Below are positions 40,760-50,559 of a DNA stretch of 64,000 nucleotides, in pieces. How positions within the stretch are numbered: the first letter of the stretch is position 1; each line of letters opens with the position of its first letter. Both the position numbers and the translations under genes were made by a program. The stretch is from Asanoa siamensis (GTDB lineage Bacteria; Actinomycetota; Actinomycetes; Mycobacteriales; Micromonosporaceae), in the NCBI RefSeq assembly GCF_016862555.1, contig NZ_BONE01000002.1, forward strand, positions 124,001 through 188,000, written 5' to 3'. The notes beneath the pieces were generated by a model, which was given only the letters and a program-made list of their open reading frames with translations, did no database searches and was not told where the DNA came from.

Positions 40760-42159
40760 GCGACCTCCACGTCGGGCACACCCAGCTCGTTGAGGAACGA
40801 CCGGGCCCAGTGGCCGACGTCATGTGTGCGGAGGTGCCGCTGCATGAGCCGCATGCGGCGCCGGGCCTCCGGATGCTCGACGTGCACCGCGCGCAGCAGC
40901 GCCTCCTTGACTCCGTCAGGGTCGTGCGGGTTACACAGGAACGACTGCCGGAGCTCTGTCGCGGCACCCGCGAACTCGCTCAGGACCAGCGCCCCACCCG
41001 TGTCGGCACGCGCCGCCACGTATTCCTTCGCCACCAAATTCATCCCGTCTCGCAGCGGGGTCACCATCATGACGTCGGCCGCGCAATAGAGCGCGGCCAA
41101 CTCGGTGCGACTGTACGACTGGTGAAGGTAGTGGACGGCCGGAACGCCGACGCGACCGAACTCCCCGTTGATCCGGCCGACCTCGCGCTCGACCTTGACC
41201 CGCAGGGTCTGGTAGTGCTCGACCCGCTCCCGGCTCGGCGTGGCGACCTGCACCATCACCGCTTCCGGCACGGAGAGCTTGCCGTCGGAGAGCAGCTCCC
41301 GGAACGCCTTGAGGCGCAGCTCGATGCCCTTGGTGTAGTCGAGCCGGTCGACCCCGAGGATCACGGTCTTCGGGTCGCCCAGCTCGGCGCGGATCTGCTT
41401 GGCCCGGTTCTGCACCGCCGGGTCGGCGGCCATCCGCTCCATCTCGGCCACGTCGATCGAGATGGGGAAGGCGCCGGCCTTGACCGGGCGGCCGTCGACG
41501 TCGATGACCTGGCCCTCGTAGCGCAGACCCAGCAGGTGCCGCGCCAGCCGTACGAAGTTCTGCGCCGCCAGCCGCTGCTGGAAGCCGATCAGGTCGGCGC
41601 CGAGCAGGCCGCGCAGGATCTCGGCCCGGAACGGCATCTGCATGAACAGCTCGATCGGCGGGAACGGGATGTGCAGGAAGAAGCCGATCTTCAGGTCGGG
41701 CCGGCGCTCGCGCAGCATCGCGGGCACGAGCTGGAGCTGGTAGTCCTGGACCCAGACCGTCGCGCCCTCGGCGGCGACCTCCGCGGCCGCCTCCGCGAAC
41801 CGGGCGTTGACCTGCCGGTACGACTCCCGCCAGCGGCGCTTGAACACCGGCGTCTCGACCGCGTCGTGGTAGAGCGGCCAGATGGTGGCGTTGGACATGC
41901 CCTCGTAGTAGCGCTCGAGGTCGGTCGCGGTCAGCGGCACCGGGTGGATGTGGATGCCTTCGAGGTCGAACGGCTCCGGCGCGGTCTCACTGGCCCCACC
42001 GGCCCAGCCGACCCAGGTGCCCTTGTGCTCCGCCAGCACCGGATGCAACGCCGTCACCAGCCCGCCCGGGCTGCGCCGCCATTGCCGCCCCTCATCGGTG
42101 GTGACCTCGTCAACCGGTAGCCGGTTCGCTACAACGACAAAAGAGCTACGAACCGTCAC
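40756..42159 (-). CDS. otsA: Trehalose-6-phosphate synthase
   Basis: This GT20 enzyme joins UDP- or other NDP-glucose with glucose-6-phosphate. The 467-residue protein starts with SFVVVANRLPVDE and RRSPGGLVTALHP, then WVGWAGG, FFLHIPFPPIELFMQMPFR, ILGVDRLDYTKGIELRLKAF, TPLRDGMNLVAKEYVA and LSEFAGAATEL, all in family order. GTG 42159 is preferred because GGAGG stands at the correct spacing and the known N-terminus begins there; the frame is open to 42183. Product is passed to the phosphatase encoded in the same operon. Confidence 0.96.
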   Translation of the reverse strand: MTVRSSFVVVANRLPVDEVTTDEGRQWRRSPGGLVTALHPVLAEHKGTWVGWAGGASETAPEPFDLEGIHIHPVPLTATDLERYYEGMSNATIWPLYHDAVETPVFKRRWRESYRQVNARFAEAAAEVAAEGATVWVQDYQLQLVPAMLRERRPDLKIGFFLHIPFPPIELFMQMPFRAEILRGLLGADLIGFQQRLAAQNFVRLARHLLGLRYEGQVIDVDGRPVKAGAFPISIDVAEMERMAADPAVQNRAKQIRAELGDPKTVILGVDRLDYTKGIELRLKAFRELLSDGKLSVPEAVMVQVATPSRERVEHYQTLRVKVEREVGRINGEFGRVGVPAVHYLHQSYSRTELAALYCAADVMMVTPLRDGMNLVAKEYVAARADTGGALVLSEFAGAATELRQSFLCNPHDPDGVKEALLRAVHVEHPEARRRMRLMQRHLRTHDVGHWARSFLNELGVPDVEVA

Positions 42160-42315
42160 TCTCCGCACACCTCCGGTGATCACGGGTCCGCCGTCGAGCC
42201 TACCTGCGTGGCGTTGCGGCGCTTACGGGCCTGGCTGACCCCGATGGACGGGATACCCGTACCCCGAGGTAATGATCCTTCCGTTCGGTTGCTGTTGGAT
42301 GACAGGCTCGTAGGC

Positions 42316-42864
42316 GTGTCGACACCGGGGCCGAAACCACGCGGGCGGGTCCTGCTGCTCTTTTTCGTGACGTTGTTGCTGCTCACGGCCGGTGGCGCGA
42401 CGGCCGGCTGGCTCTATGGCCAACGGGTGTCCGACGACCGCGCGGCCGCCGCGGGAGGCGGCTCAGGGTCAGGAGAGTCACAGGAGCAGGAGCAGGAACC
42501 GGAGCAGCCGGTACGCGAGTCGTGCCCGGCGGCGACCGAGGCGTCGGCCGAGGCGACCGGCTCACCCGGTGGCCTGGTGGAGATCCTCTTCATCCGTACC
42601 GACGATGATCGTCAGGTCTGGATCTGCCGCGACACCGCGGGCACGCTGTTCTACCAGGGCTATGTGGGCCCGGCTGACGGCCCGTTCGAGGAGGGCAAGA
42701 ACGCCCTGTTCCTGACGACGGTGGAGGAAACGGGCGGCGGCTACCTGGCGACCAACCGCACGGACGAGGGCACGACCACCTACAGCGTCACGCCCTACCG
42801 CCTGACCCAGACCACCAACGGCAACGAGTCCACGTTCCCGGTCGCCGAACGCCGCCCGAACTAG
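42316..42864 (+). CDS. Membrane-anchored hypothetical protein
   Basis: A basic N terminus (PGPKPRGR), one membrane helix (VLLLFFVTLLLLTAGGATAGWLYG), an acidic Gln/Glu/Pro-rich linker (SQEQEQEPEQPVRES) and a secreted domain of about 110 residues containing two cysteines (ESCPAA and VWICRD) that could form a disulfide, with VEILFIRTDDDRQVWICRD and GYVGPADGPFEEGKNALFL. Upstream in-frame codons have low GC at third positions, so GTG 42316 is chosen over 42208 or 42244. No recognised family. Its stop overlaps the convergent PIN gene in CTAG. Confidence 0.65.
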   Translation: MSTPGPKPRGRVLLLFFVTLLLLTAGGATAGWLYGQRVSDDRAAAAGGGSGSGESQEQEQEPEQPVRESCPAATEASAEATGSPGGLVEILFIRTDDDRQVWICRDTAGTLFYQGYVGPADGPFEEGKNALFLTTVEETGGGYLATNRTDEGTTTYSVTPYRLTQTTNGNESTFPVAERRPN

Positions 42865-43250
42865 AGATCGATGATCGGCCACTCCTTGGCCAGGATCGTC
42901 GTGATCTGTTTTCGGCGGTCGGTGAGGATGGGCACCGTCGCGTGCGTGGCGGACTCGATCATCGCTTGGGCGAGGTCCATGCTCACCGTGCGAGACCACC
43001 CGCCCATCACCGCGCACATGTCGCCCTCCATCGGCGAGACCTGAACGTGCGGCAGGTCGACGAGGATGTCGATCATGGGCCAGGCCTCGCTCGCCGCGTC
43101 TCGATAGGCGATGGCCAGGCAGAGTGCCGGCACCAGCACCCGTTGGCTTCGGTCGGCCATGTCGGCGATCTGCTCTCCGACCAGCGGAAGTCCGCGGCTG
43201 TAGGCGGTCAGTGCCGGGGTGTCGAGGACGAGCCCCGCGTCTTCAGCCAC
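42861..43250 (-). CDS. PIN-domain-like toxin candidate
   Basis: The 129-residue protein opens with AGLVLDTPALTAYSRG, the first PIN aspartate, and later has VPILTDRRKQ, a degenerate form of the TxD end motif. The middle acidic residues are less clear, so catalytic competence is uncertain. PIN toxins of VapBC systems are RNases that often cut tRNA anticodon arms. It overlaps the upstream ribbon-helix-helix gene by eight bases, the usual antitoxin-toxin arrangement. Confidence 0.65.
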   Translation of the reverse strand: MAEDAGLVLDTPALTAYSRGLPLVGEQIADMADRSQRVLVPALCLAIAYRDAASEAWPMIDILVDLPHVQVSPMEGDMCAVMGGWSRTVSMDLAQAMIESATHATVPILTDRRKQITTILAKEWPIIDL

Positions 43251-43527
43251 GCGAGGGCAGCCGCCCGCGCGAAGCCTCCGCGATCAGTCGTAGTGCTTCG
43301 GTGCTCATCTCGGGCGTGACGGATGCCATGGCCTTCCGGTGACGCGCCCGTGCTTCGGCCATGCCTTCCTCGGAAAGATCGAACCCCAACTGGGACAGGA
43401 CCTTCCGGGTGCGCTCTGCCTCGATCGTGCGCCGCAGGGAGCCGGCCACGAACGCGGACACGTTCTTCTCGCGGTCGAGGCGCTCGGCGATGTCGTCCGG
43501 AACGCTGATCGTGATTTTCCGCGTCAT
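43243..43527 (-). CDS. Ribbon-helix-helix antitoxin candidate
   Basis: The N terminus MTRKITISVPDDIAERLDRE is a typical ribbon-helix-helix DNA-binding strand and helix, followed by VSAFVAGSLRRTIE; the C-terminal half (GMAEARARHRKAMASVTPEM) is charged and would bind the toxin. It precedes and overlaps the PIN-like gene. Such antitoxins repress their own promoter, which would lie in 43528-43570. Confidence 0.75.
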   Translation of the reverse strand: MTRKITISVPDDIAERLDREKNVSAFVAGSLRRTIEAERTRKVLSQLGFDLSEEGMAEARARHRKAMASVTPEMSTEALRLIAEASRGRLPSRG

Positions 43528-43677
43528 ACCCTGATGCTAAAGCGTTCATACTTGTAGTGGCTACCCTTGTCGTGTGCCGGCTTTTGCTGGGGTGATGTGG
43601 GCGTTCGCGGGGCAACCTGTCAGGATTGACGACGGCGTTCTGCCGGTATCGACCATTACTCGGAGGTAGGCCGCACC

Positions 43678-45354
<1,677 letters not shown>

Positions 45355-45358
45355 CGTC

Positions 45359-45766
45359 GTGGCCAGGTTCGGCTACGAGGCCGCCCTGCGATGGTCCGAC
45401 ATGGACGTCTACGGGCACGTCAACAACGCGCGCTTCCTCACGCTCTACGAGGAGGCGCGCGTTGCGCTGATGTTCACGGAGGCCCGCAAGCAGGGGCTGA
45501 CCAGCCTGGAGGAGGGTGTGGTCATCGCCCGGCACGAGGTCGACTACCTCCGGCCGGTCGACTACGGCGACACGGTCCGCATCGAGATGTGGATCGACGA
45601 GCTGCGGCCGTCCCGGTTCGTGGTGGCCTACGAGCTGTTCGACGACGGCGTGGTCGCCAGCCGGGCGAAGTCCGTGTGCGTGCCCTACGACCTCACCGCC
45701 GCGCGGCCCCGCCGGCTCTCACCCGGCGAACGGGCGTTCTTCGAGCCGTACCTCGCGCGGCCATGA
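45359..45766 (+). CDS. Acyl-CoA thioesterase, 4HBT (hot-dog) family
   Basis: The 135-residue hot-dog protein contains RWSDMDVYGHVNNARFLTLYEEAR, with the aspartate and HVNN of the 4-hydroxybenzoyl-CoA thioesterase/YbgC group, then RHEVDYLRPVDYGD and a closing strand. It would hydrolyse an acyl-CoA in the cytosol. It starts four bases after ettA and overlaps the next gene by ATGA, so three genes are probably one transcript. Confidence 0.93.
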   Translation: MARFGYEAALRWSDMDVYGHVNNARFLTLYEEARVALMFTEARKQGLTSLEEGVVIARHEVDYLRPVDYGDTVRIEMWIDELRPSRFVVAYELFDDGVVASRAKSVCVPYDLTAARPRRLSPGERAFFEPYLARP

Positions 45767-46422
45767 CCCACGGCCTGACCTCCCGCGCGGACGTCGGCGC
45801 GTTCCTGAGCCGGCTGATCCGGCTCGACGCGGCCACGGTGGTCCGCCTGCGCCCCGGTGACGGTCACACGCAGCTCTGGGCGCCGCTGCCGTGGGGCGTG
45901 CTGGTCGGCCGGTCCGTGGCCGGTGGCGCCGGCGTCGACGCGACGGTGTCCGCCGCGGCCCTGTTCGAGGAGGTCGCCCGCGGCGGCGCCAACCTGCCGC
46001 CGCGGCGCGACCGGGACTGGCGCTGGCCGCTGCCGCCCGCCGCCGGCGAGCGCGTGGTCGAGTCGGTGCCGGCGGTCGAGATCCGTCGGGTCGCCGCCGC
46101 CGCGGCCGGCACGCTGCGCACCGCGACGCGGGAGGGCGTCGGCGGCCGGGCGGTCGGCCAGCGGGCGCTGCGGGACGCGCTGCTCGACCATGTGCCCATC
46201 GTGGTCAGTGCCGAACAGGCGACCGTGGATGTGTCGCAACGGTTGATCCAGGCCGTCGTCCGAATGGGTTTTCTGGGGCCTCCCGACACCGATCAAGGCC
46301 GTGCCATCGATGTCCGGGTATCCGGGAGATGGACAGGCCTCGCTGCACCGTACGGGGTCGCGTGGTTACCGCCCGCTCAGCAATTCTCCCTAAAACCGAC
46401 ATCGACTCGTACTTTCGGATGA
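45763..46422 (+). CDS. Actinomycete hypothetical protein coupled to a thioesterase
   Basis: The 219-residue protein has no membrane segment and no motif I can name. It contains RDRDWRWPLPPAAGERVVES and a helix-rich Ala/Arg region (EIRRVAAAAAGTLRTATREG). Its ATG overlaps the thioesterase stop codon. Codon 202 is TTA (46366-46368), which would require the bldA tRNA. Because it belongs to the ettA transcript by spacing, a translation-linked role is possible but unsupported. Confidence 0.7.
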   Translation: MTHGLTSRADVGAFLSRLIRLDAATVVRLRPGDGHTQLWAPLPWGVLVGRSVAGGAGVDATVSAAALFEEVARGGANLPPRRDRDWRWPLPPAAGERVVESVPAVEIRRVAAAAAGTLRTATREGVGGRAVGQRALRDALLDHVPIVVSAEQATVDVSQRLIQAVVRMGFLGPPDTDQGRAIDVRVSGRWTGLAAPYGVAWLPPAQQFSLKPTSTRTFG

Positions 46423-46551
46423 TCTGAGGCTGGCCATTCGGGTCCGGCCTGCCGTTGGGGGGATGCCCTCCGCGAGCCTTCCGGGTACCGTCACCCCGGG
46501 TCCCACGCAACGTACGCGGACGGATTCGCTGGGGAGTGAGGTGCGCGAGCG

Positions 46552-47142
46552 ATGCCTTGGTGGTCATGGCGTCCCGGCCACGCCGGTGGGGTTGAGTCCG
46601 AGCTTCGGGCGGAGGACGGCAACGTCCGATTGGGAGTGCCGCCGCAACGCGATCCCAACGCCGTAGTCCTCGATCCGCTGGCCGTCCTCGCCGTGCCGCG
46701 CGAAACGCCCGACAAGCCCGCCACGGTCGAGCCGGTGAGCCTGCCCCGCCTCGGCGAGGCCCTCGACCTGCTCGACATCCGCTACCTCGCCGACGGCGAC
46801 GGCAGCCTGCTGGCGATGTGGGAACGCCACGCGGTGCTGTTCACGCTGGAGGGCCCGGAAGACGAGATCCTGGTGATCCGCGCCCGTCCACACTCGACGG
46901 TCCCGCCGGACTGGGCCGACCGCGCCTACCGCGTCGTCAACGAGTGGAACCACACGCGCCGCTTCTGCAAGGCCTACGTGGGCGACCCGACGGAACGCGG
47001 CCAGCTACCCATCTACGCGGAGATCCAGGTGCCACTCGGCGCCGGCGCGCACGACGCGCTGATCGTCGAGATGCTCGACTGCGGCGCCGCGGTCTCCAGC
47101 ACGTTCGTCGACTGGCTCCACGACGAAGGCGCACTCCTCTAA
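46552..47142 (+). CDS. YbjN-domain protein
   Basis: The C-terminal 130 residues match the YbjN fold: LDLLDIRYLADGDGSLLAMW, VLFTLEGPEDEILVIRARP, VNEWNHTRRFCKAYVGDP and IYAEIQVPLGAGAHDALIVE. YbjN proteins resemble type III secretion chaperones in shape and have no confirmed activity in actinomycetes. The N-terminal 55 residues are Pro/Arg-rich. Start ATG 46552 is tentative because the first 15 residues look atypical. Confidence 0.85.
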   Translation: MPWWSWRPGHAGGVESELRAEDGNVRLGVPPQRDPNAVVLDPLAVLAVPRETPDKPATVEPVSLPRLGEALDLLDIRYLADGDGSLLAMWERHAVLFTLEGPEDEILVIRARPHSTVPPDWADRAYRVVNEWNHTRRFCKAYVGDPTERGQLPIYAEIQVPLGAGAHDALIVEMLDCGAAVSSTFVDWLHDEGALL

Positions 47143-47270
47143 AGCGAGGATCCGGTCTAAGGCGCGAATCCGGTTCAACGACGAGGTTCCAGTTCACGGC
47201 GAGGATCCGGTTCAAAGGCGAGGATCCAGTTCACGGCGAGGATCCGGTTCAAAGGCGAGGATCCAGATCC
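47139..47270. repeat. About seven tandem 18-19-bp repeats
   Basis: Units of GGCGAGGATCCGGTTCAAA and close variants (GGATCCAGTTCACGG) follow each other from the YbjN stop codon. GGATCC occurs in most units. Alternating GGTTC and AGTTC ends suggest a higher-order 37-bp period. Confidence 0.8.
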
Positions 47271-47404
47271 GGTCCCGGGTCCGTCGTGAGCGCGACCGTC
47301 GCTCCCGCCGGACACCGGGCCGGGCCCGAGGGGGCCCGTCCCTGCCAGGCCCGCGGTCCACAACCGAAACCCGCCGCCGCAAGCCTTGCCGCCGGCGCAA
47401 GCCC

Positions 47405-47590
47405 TTCCCGTCGCCGCAGCCTGCTGCGCCGCCGCAGCCCGCCGCGCCGCCGCAGCCCGCCGCGCCGCCGCAGCCCGCCGCGCCGCCTTAGTCCGCCGCG
47501 CCGCCTTGGTCCGGCGTGCGGCCGGAGCCGTGCCGCCGTAGTCCGGCGTGCGGCCGGAGCCGTGCCGCCGTAGTCCGGCGTGCCGCGGGA
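47405..47590. repeat. 15-bp and 33-bp tandem repeats
   Basis: GCCGCCGCAGCCCGC recurs five times near 47410-47490, then GTCCGGCGTGCGGCCGGAGC-led units (33 bp) occur about 2.5 times to 47585. Reading frames through them are low complexity; no gene is called. Confidence 0.75.
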
Positions 47591-47635
47591 CCCGACCTCG
47601 CCGCGCAGCGGCCGCGCTTCGCATCGCCCAGTGAG

Positions 47636-47811
47636 GATCTTGGTAGATCTCTGTTGTTGGGGCGGCATTGCGATACCAAGATCTCGCTGTCGTGGAGCGG
47701 AGGGAGCGACGGCCGGACCACCGCGGACCCCCGGACCACAGTGATTCGTGCTTCAGGGAGCGGGATCTTGGTACAACGCTGTTGTTGGGGCGGCAATGCG
47801 GTACCAAGATC
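47636..47811. repeat. Two copies of a 48-bp hairpin element
   Basis: Each copy (47636-47683 and 47764-47811) is bounded by GATCTTGGTA and TACCAAGATC and shares the interior CTGTTGTTGGGGCGGC; both are followed by TCGCTG and GTGGAGCGG. Compensating differences next to the arms keep the hairpin. This looks like a small mobile or structured RNA/DNA element. Confidence 0.75.
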
Positions 47812-47870
47812 TCGCTGCGGTGGAGCGGCGGACCGGGCCAGCGCGGACCCGGACCGCGGTGGTCCGGGGT

Positions 47871-49130
47871 TTAGGGGAGCGGGAACATTCCGATCCTGCC
47901 GTGGTACTCCTTGCCGAGTTTGTCCGTGTCGGAGCCCACGTAGAGGCCGGTCGTCGTCGCGACGATCGCGCGGGCGCCCACGCCTCGGCTGCGGGTCGGG
48001 TTCCAGGGCAGGGCCTTGCCCGTTCGCGGGTTGATGGCGCCGATGCCGGGACGGTCGACCGCGCCCGGGCCTTTGGTCTTCTTGCCGTGCGGGTTGTCCA
48101 GCCACTGCTGGTGGCCGCCGACGTAGACCGCACTGCCCGTCACCGACACCGAGAACAGCGTGTTGCCGCCGGTCTGGTTGACCCACGTCGGCTTGTGCGC
48201 GCCCTTGCCCGCGCTCTCGAAGCGGGCCGCCGCGTCGCACATCTTGCCCGGACCCGTCAGCGCGCCGGTCGTCACCGTGACGAAGTATGAGCCGTCCGGG
48301 GAGAAGTCGACGCCGCGCAGGTACGTGTCGAGCGACTGGTCGCACTGTGAGCGGAACGCGTCCGTGTACCAGTTGGCGACCAGCGCCTTCGGGCCCGACA
48401 CGTCGAGCATCGCGAGTTGGAAGCGGGGCTGGCCGCCCGCGTGGGTGAGGGCGCCCGTGACGACCAGGCGGCGGCCGTCGGGGGACAGGGCCATGTCCTC
48501 GACCCGGACCCGGGCCATGTCCTTGGCCGCCAGTTTCGCGTCGAAGCCGGTGTCGACCGCGCCGGTGACGCCGTCCAGGCGGGCCAGGCCGGCCCGGGGC
48601 ACGCCGTTGACCGACGAGAACGGGCCGCCGGCGTAGAGGCGCTTGCCCGAGACGGCGAGCGTACGCACGTCGCCCCAGTTGATCTCCGCGTCGAAGGGGC
48701 GGACGCGGGCGCCGGTGGAGACCGAGAGGCGGGCGAGGCCGCGCGACTCGACGCCGTTCACGGTGCGGAACGCGCCGCCGACATAGACGGTGTTGTCCGG
48801 GCCCGCGGCCAGCGCGTACACCGAACCGTCGACCCGGGGGGCGAAGTTGCCGCGGATCACGCCCGTCTTGGCGTCGAAGGCGAAGAGGTACGGCCGCCGC
48901 TGGGGTGGCCGCATCGTGCCTTCGTCGGTGACGGTGCTGAACGTGCCGCCGACCACCACCGTCCGGCCCACGACCGCGATCGCCCGGACGGTGCCGTCCA
49001 GGGCGTGCGGGGTGAAGTCGACCGGGTTCGGCGACACCACCGTGGGCTGGGCCACGTCGGCGGCGGCGGGGAGCACGCCGGCGATCCCGGCGGCGACGAG
49101 CACGGCGGCGGCGATGATTCGGCGACGCAT
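47871..49130 (-). CDS. Secreted beta-propeller (delta-60-repeat-like) protein
   Basis: An N-terminal signal peptide (MRRRIIAAAVLVAAGIAGVLPAAAD) is followed by repeated blades of the form VYVGGAFRTVNGVESRGLARL, LYAGGPFSSVNGVPRAGLARL and VVVGGTFSTV, then VYVGGHQQWL and LYVGSDTDKL. This is the delta-60/WD-like propeller found in secreted actinomycete proteins. Two cysteines (SQCDQS, GKMCDA) may form a disulfide. A binding or cell-surface role is likely; no catalytic residues are visible. Confidence 0.88.
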   Translation of the reverse strand: MRRRIIAAAVLVAAGIAGVLPAAADVAQPTVVSPNPVDFTPHALDGTVRAIAVVGRTVVVGGTFSTVTDEGTMRPPQRRPYLFAFDAKTGVIRGNFAPRVDGSVYALAAGPDNTVYVGGAFRTVNGVESRGLARLSVSTGARVRPFDAEINWGDVRTLAVSGKRLYAGGPFSSVNGVPRAGLARLDGVTGAVDTGFDAKLAAKDMARVRVEDMALSPDGRRLVVTGALTHAGGQPRFQLAMLDVSGPKALVANWYTDAFRSQCDQSLDTYLRGVDFSPDGSYFVTVTTGALTGPGKMCDAAARFESAGKGAHKPTWVNQTGGNTLFSVSVTGSAVYVGGHQQWLDNPHGKKTKGPGAVDRPGIGAINPRTGKALPWNPTRSRGVGARAIVATTTGLYVGSDTDKLGKEYHGRIGMFPLP

Positions 49131-49201
49131 GCGGGCGGGGCTCCTCGGGTGAGGCTGCGGTGGTCGTGCGGATCAACGACCGAGAAGTCCCCGCGACGCG
49201 T

Positions 49202-49627
49202 TTATGTCGGATTTGTGCCCGCGTCGTCCATCGTGTTGACCATGAAGTACGCCGCCCGCTCGAGGTACTCCCAGAGCGTCTGGTGCTGATCGGCCGGCAG
49301 GTCGAGCGAGTCGACCGCGTCCCGCATGTGCCGCAGCCAGGCGTCCCGCTCCGCCGGGCCGACCCGGAACGGGGCGTGCCGCATGCGCAGGCGGGGGTGG
49401 CCGCGGGAGGCGGAGTAGGTGTTGGGGCCGCCCCAGTACTGCATCAGGAACAACCGCAGGCGCTCCTCCGCCGGGCCCAGGTCTTCCTCGGGGTAGAGCG
49501 GCCGGAGCAGCGGGTCGTCGGCCAGGCCCTCGTAGAAGCGGGCGACCAGCTTGCGGAAGGTCGGCTCACCGCCCACGAGGTCGTAGAAGGTCGGCTGGTC
49601 GGCTCCGGGTCGCGTCACGCTATCCAT
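49202..49627 (-). CDS. glbO: Truncated haemoglobin, group II (GlbO-like)
   Basis: The protein matches trHb[70 protein letters not shown], where the RMRH histidine is the proximal haem ligand and Y/W residues line the distal pocket. Group II globins bind oxygen tightly and are linked to respiration and redox defence. ATG 49627 is chosen as closest to family N-termini; an upstream ATG at 49654 has no ribosome binding site. Confidence 0.93.
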   Translation of the reverse strand: MDSVTRPGADQPTFYDLVGGEPTFRKLVARFYEGLADDPLLRPLYPEEDLGPAEERLRLFLMQYWGGPNTYSASRGHPRLRMRHAPFRVGPAERDAWLRHMRDAVDSLDLPADQHQTLWEYLERAAYFMVNTMDDAGTNPT

Positions 49628-49687
49628 CCTGCCAGGCGGGAATCCGAGATCCATTCACGCACGACTGTGCCGTGCGGCACGACGGTA

Positions 49688-49725
49688 CGACGAAGGCCCG
49701 GCCGGAGTCGGCCGGGCCTTCGTCG
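49688..49725 (-). terminator. Long GC hairpin between DUF5130 and globin genes
   Basis: A perfect 17-bp stem (CGACGAAGGCCCGGCCG, 49688-49704; complement 49709-49725) with a four-base loop lies nine bases after the DUF5130 stop. No T run follows on the minus strand. Confidence 0.65.
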
Positions 49726-49733
49726 AACGAGCG

Positions 49734-50216
49734 TCAGGAGCGACCGGCGCGCGTGGCGAGCTGGTCGAGGCCGCTGATGATGCCGCCGGCCAGGTCGCCG
49801 CCGCCGAACGCCGCCACCATCGAGAGGGCGGCGAGCTTGGCGTCGCGGTCCGGGATGCGCCGGCGGGCGTCGCCGCCGGTGACGACCTCGAGCACCCGCT
49901 GGTTGGGGCTCACCGCGATCAGCACGGCCGACGCGACGTTGGGCAGTTGCTGGTGCATCCGCTCGGCGTGGTCGCGGACCGGCTCCTCCAACTCTCCGAC
50001 GTAGACGGAGAAGGTGAGGCCGGTCGCCCGGTCGGCGGTGCGCAGCGCCTCGTCGAGGCGGAGGAGCTGGCGCGTGTTGAAGGGGCCCTGGAGCACCTCG
50101 GGCTGACCGTAGCGGTCCTCCTCGATCAGCTCCGCGCGGTGCTGCGCGGCCTCGGACGGAGCCTCGTCGGGCTCGCGTGCGAGCAGCGGCCCCGGCGTGC
50201 GGTCACCAGCGGTCAC
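49734..50216 (-). CDS. DUF5130-family protein
   Basis: The 160-residue protein reads GPFNTRQLLRLDEALRTADR, FSVYVGELEEPVRDHAERMH and SAVLIAVSPNQRVLEVVTGGDARRRIPD, resembling the DUF5130/TPM-like fold seen in actinomycetes; the C-terminal helix is Gly/Ala-rich. Function unknown. GTG 50216 overlaps the previous gene by 14 bases. The two genes form an operon ending in a long hairpin. Confidence 0.8.
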   Translation of the reverse strand: MTAGDRTPGPLLAREPDEAPSEAAQHRAELIEEDRYGQPEVLQGPFNTRQLLRLDEALRTADRATGLTFSVYVGELEEPVRDHAERMHQQLPNVASAVLIAVSPNQRVLEVVTGGDARRRIPDRDAKLAALSMVAAFGGGDLAGGIISGLDQLATRAGRS

Positions 50217-50538
50217 TTGCGCCTCCAACCTTGCCCGCCGACGCCGCGGACGGCACCGGCTCGATCGCACCCGCCGGGCCGCCGTAGGTGGCGCCCGCGG
50301 TGGACAGCGCACGGGTCTCGCCGGCCTCGATCATGTGCGAGTCCGGCTCCTCGGGCGCGTGGGAGAGCAGCTCCGGCGCGGAGAGGAACCAGACCGGCCG
50401 GAAGTCGTAGGGCCGACCCGGCCGGTAACGCTTCGGACGCGGGCCACCGCCCGCTGCCGCCAGGCCGGCGATCACCAGTACGGCGGCCGCCGGAATGACG
50501 ACGAAGTAGAGCACCGTCTCGGTAACTGACAACGCCAA
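50203..50538 (-). CDS. Small membrane protein
   Basis: A 111-residue protein with one N-terminal membrane helix (VLYFVVIPAAAVLVIAGLAA) and a cytosolic basic-aromatic stretch (KRYRPGRPYDFRPVWFLSAP). The remainder is Gly/Ala/Pro-rich. TTG 50538 is the likely start with AAAGG upstream. Comparable proteins accompany DUF5130 genes in actinomycetes, but no function is known. Confidence 0.7.
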   Translation of the reverse strand: MALSVTETVLYFVVIPAAAVLVIAGLAAAGGGPRPKRYRPGRPYDFRPVWFLSAPELLSHAPEEPDSHMIEAGETRALSTAGATYGGPAGAIEPVPSAASAGKVGGASDRW

Positions 50539-50559
50539 CGCACCTTTCGAGCCAGCCGG

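Noticed and set aside
47139-47590. CRISPR array suggested by short regular repeats
   Set aside because: Units are contiguous tandem repeats without unique spacers, and no cas genes are present.
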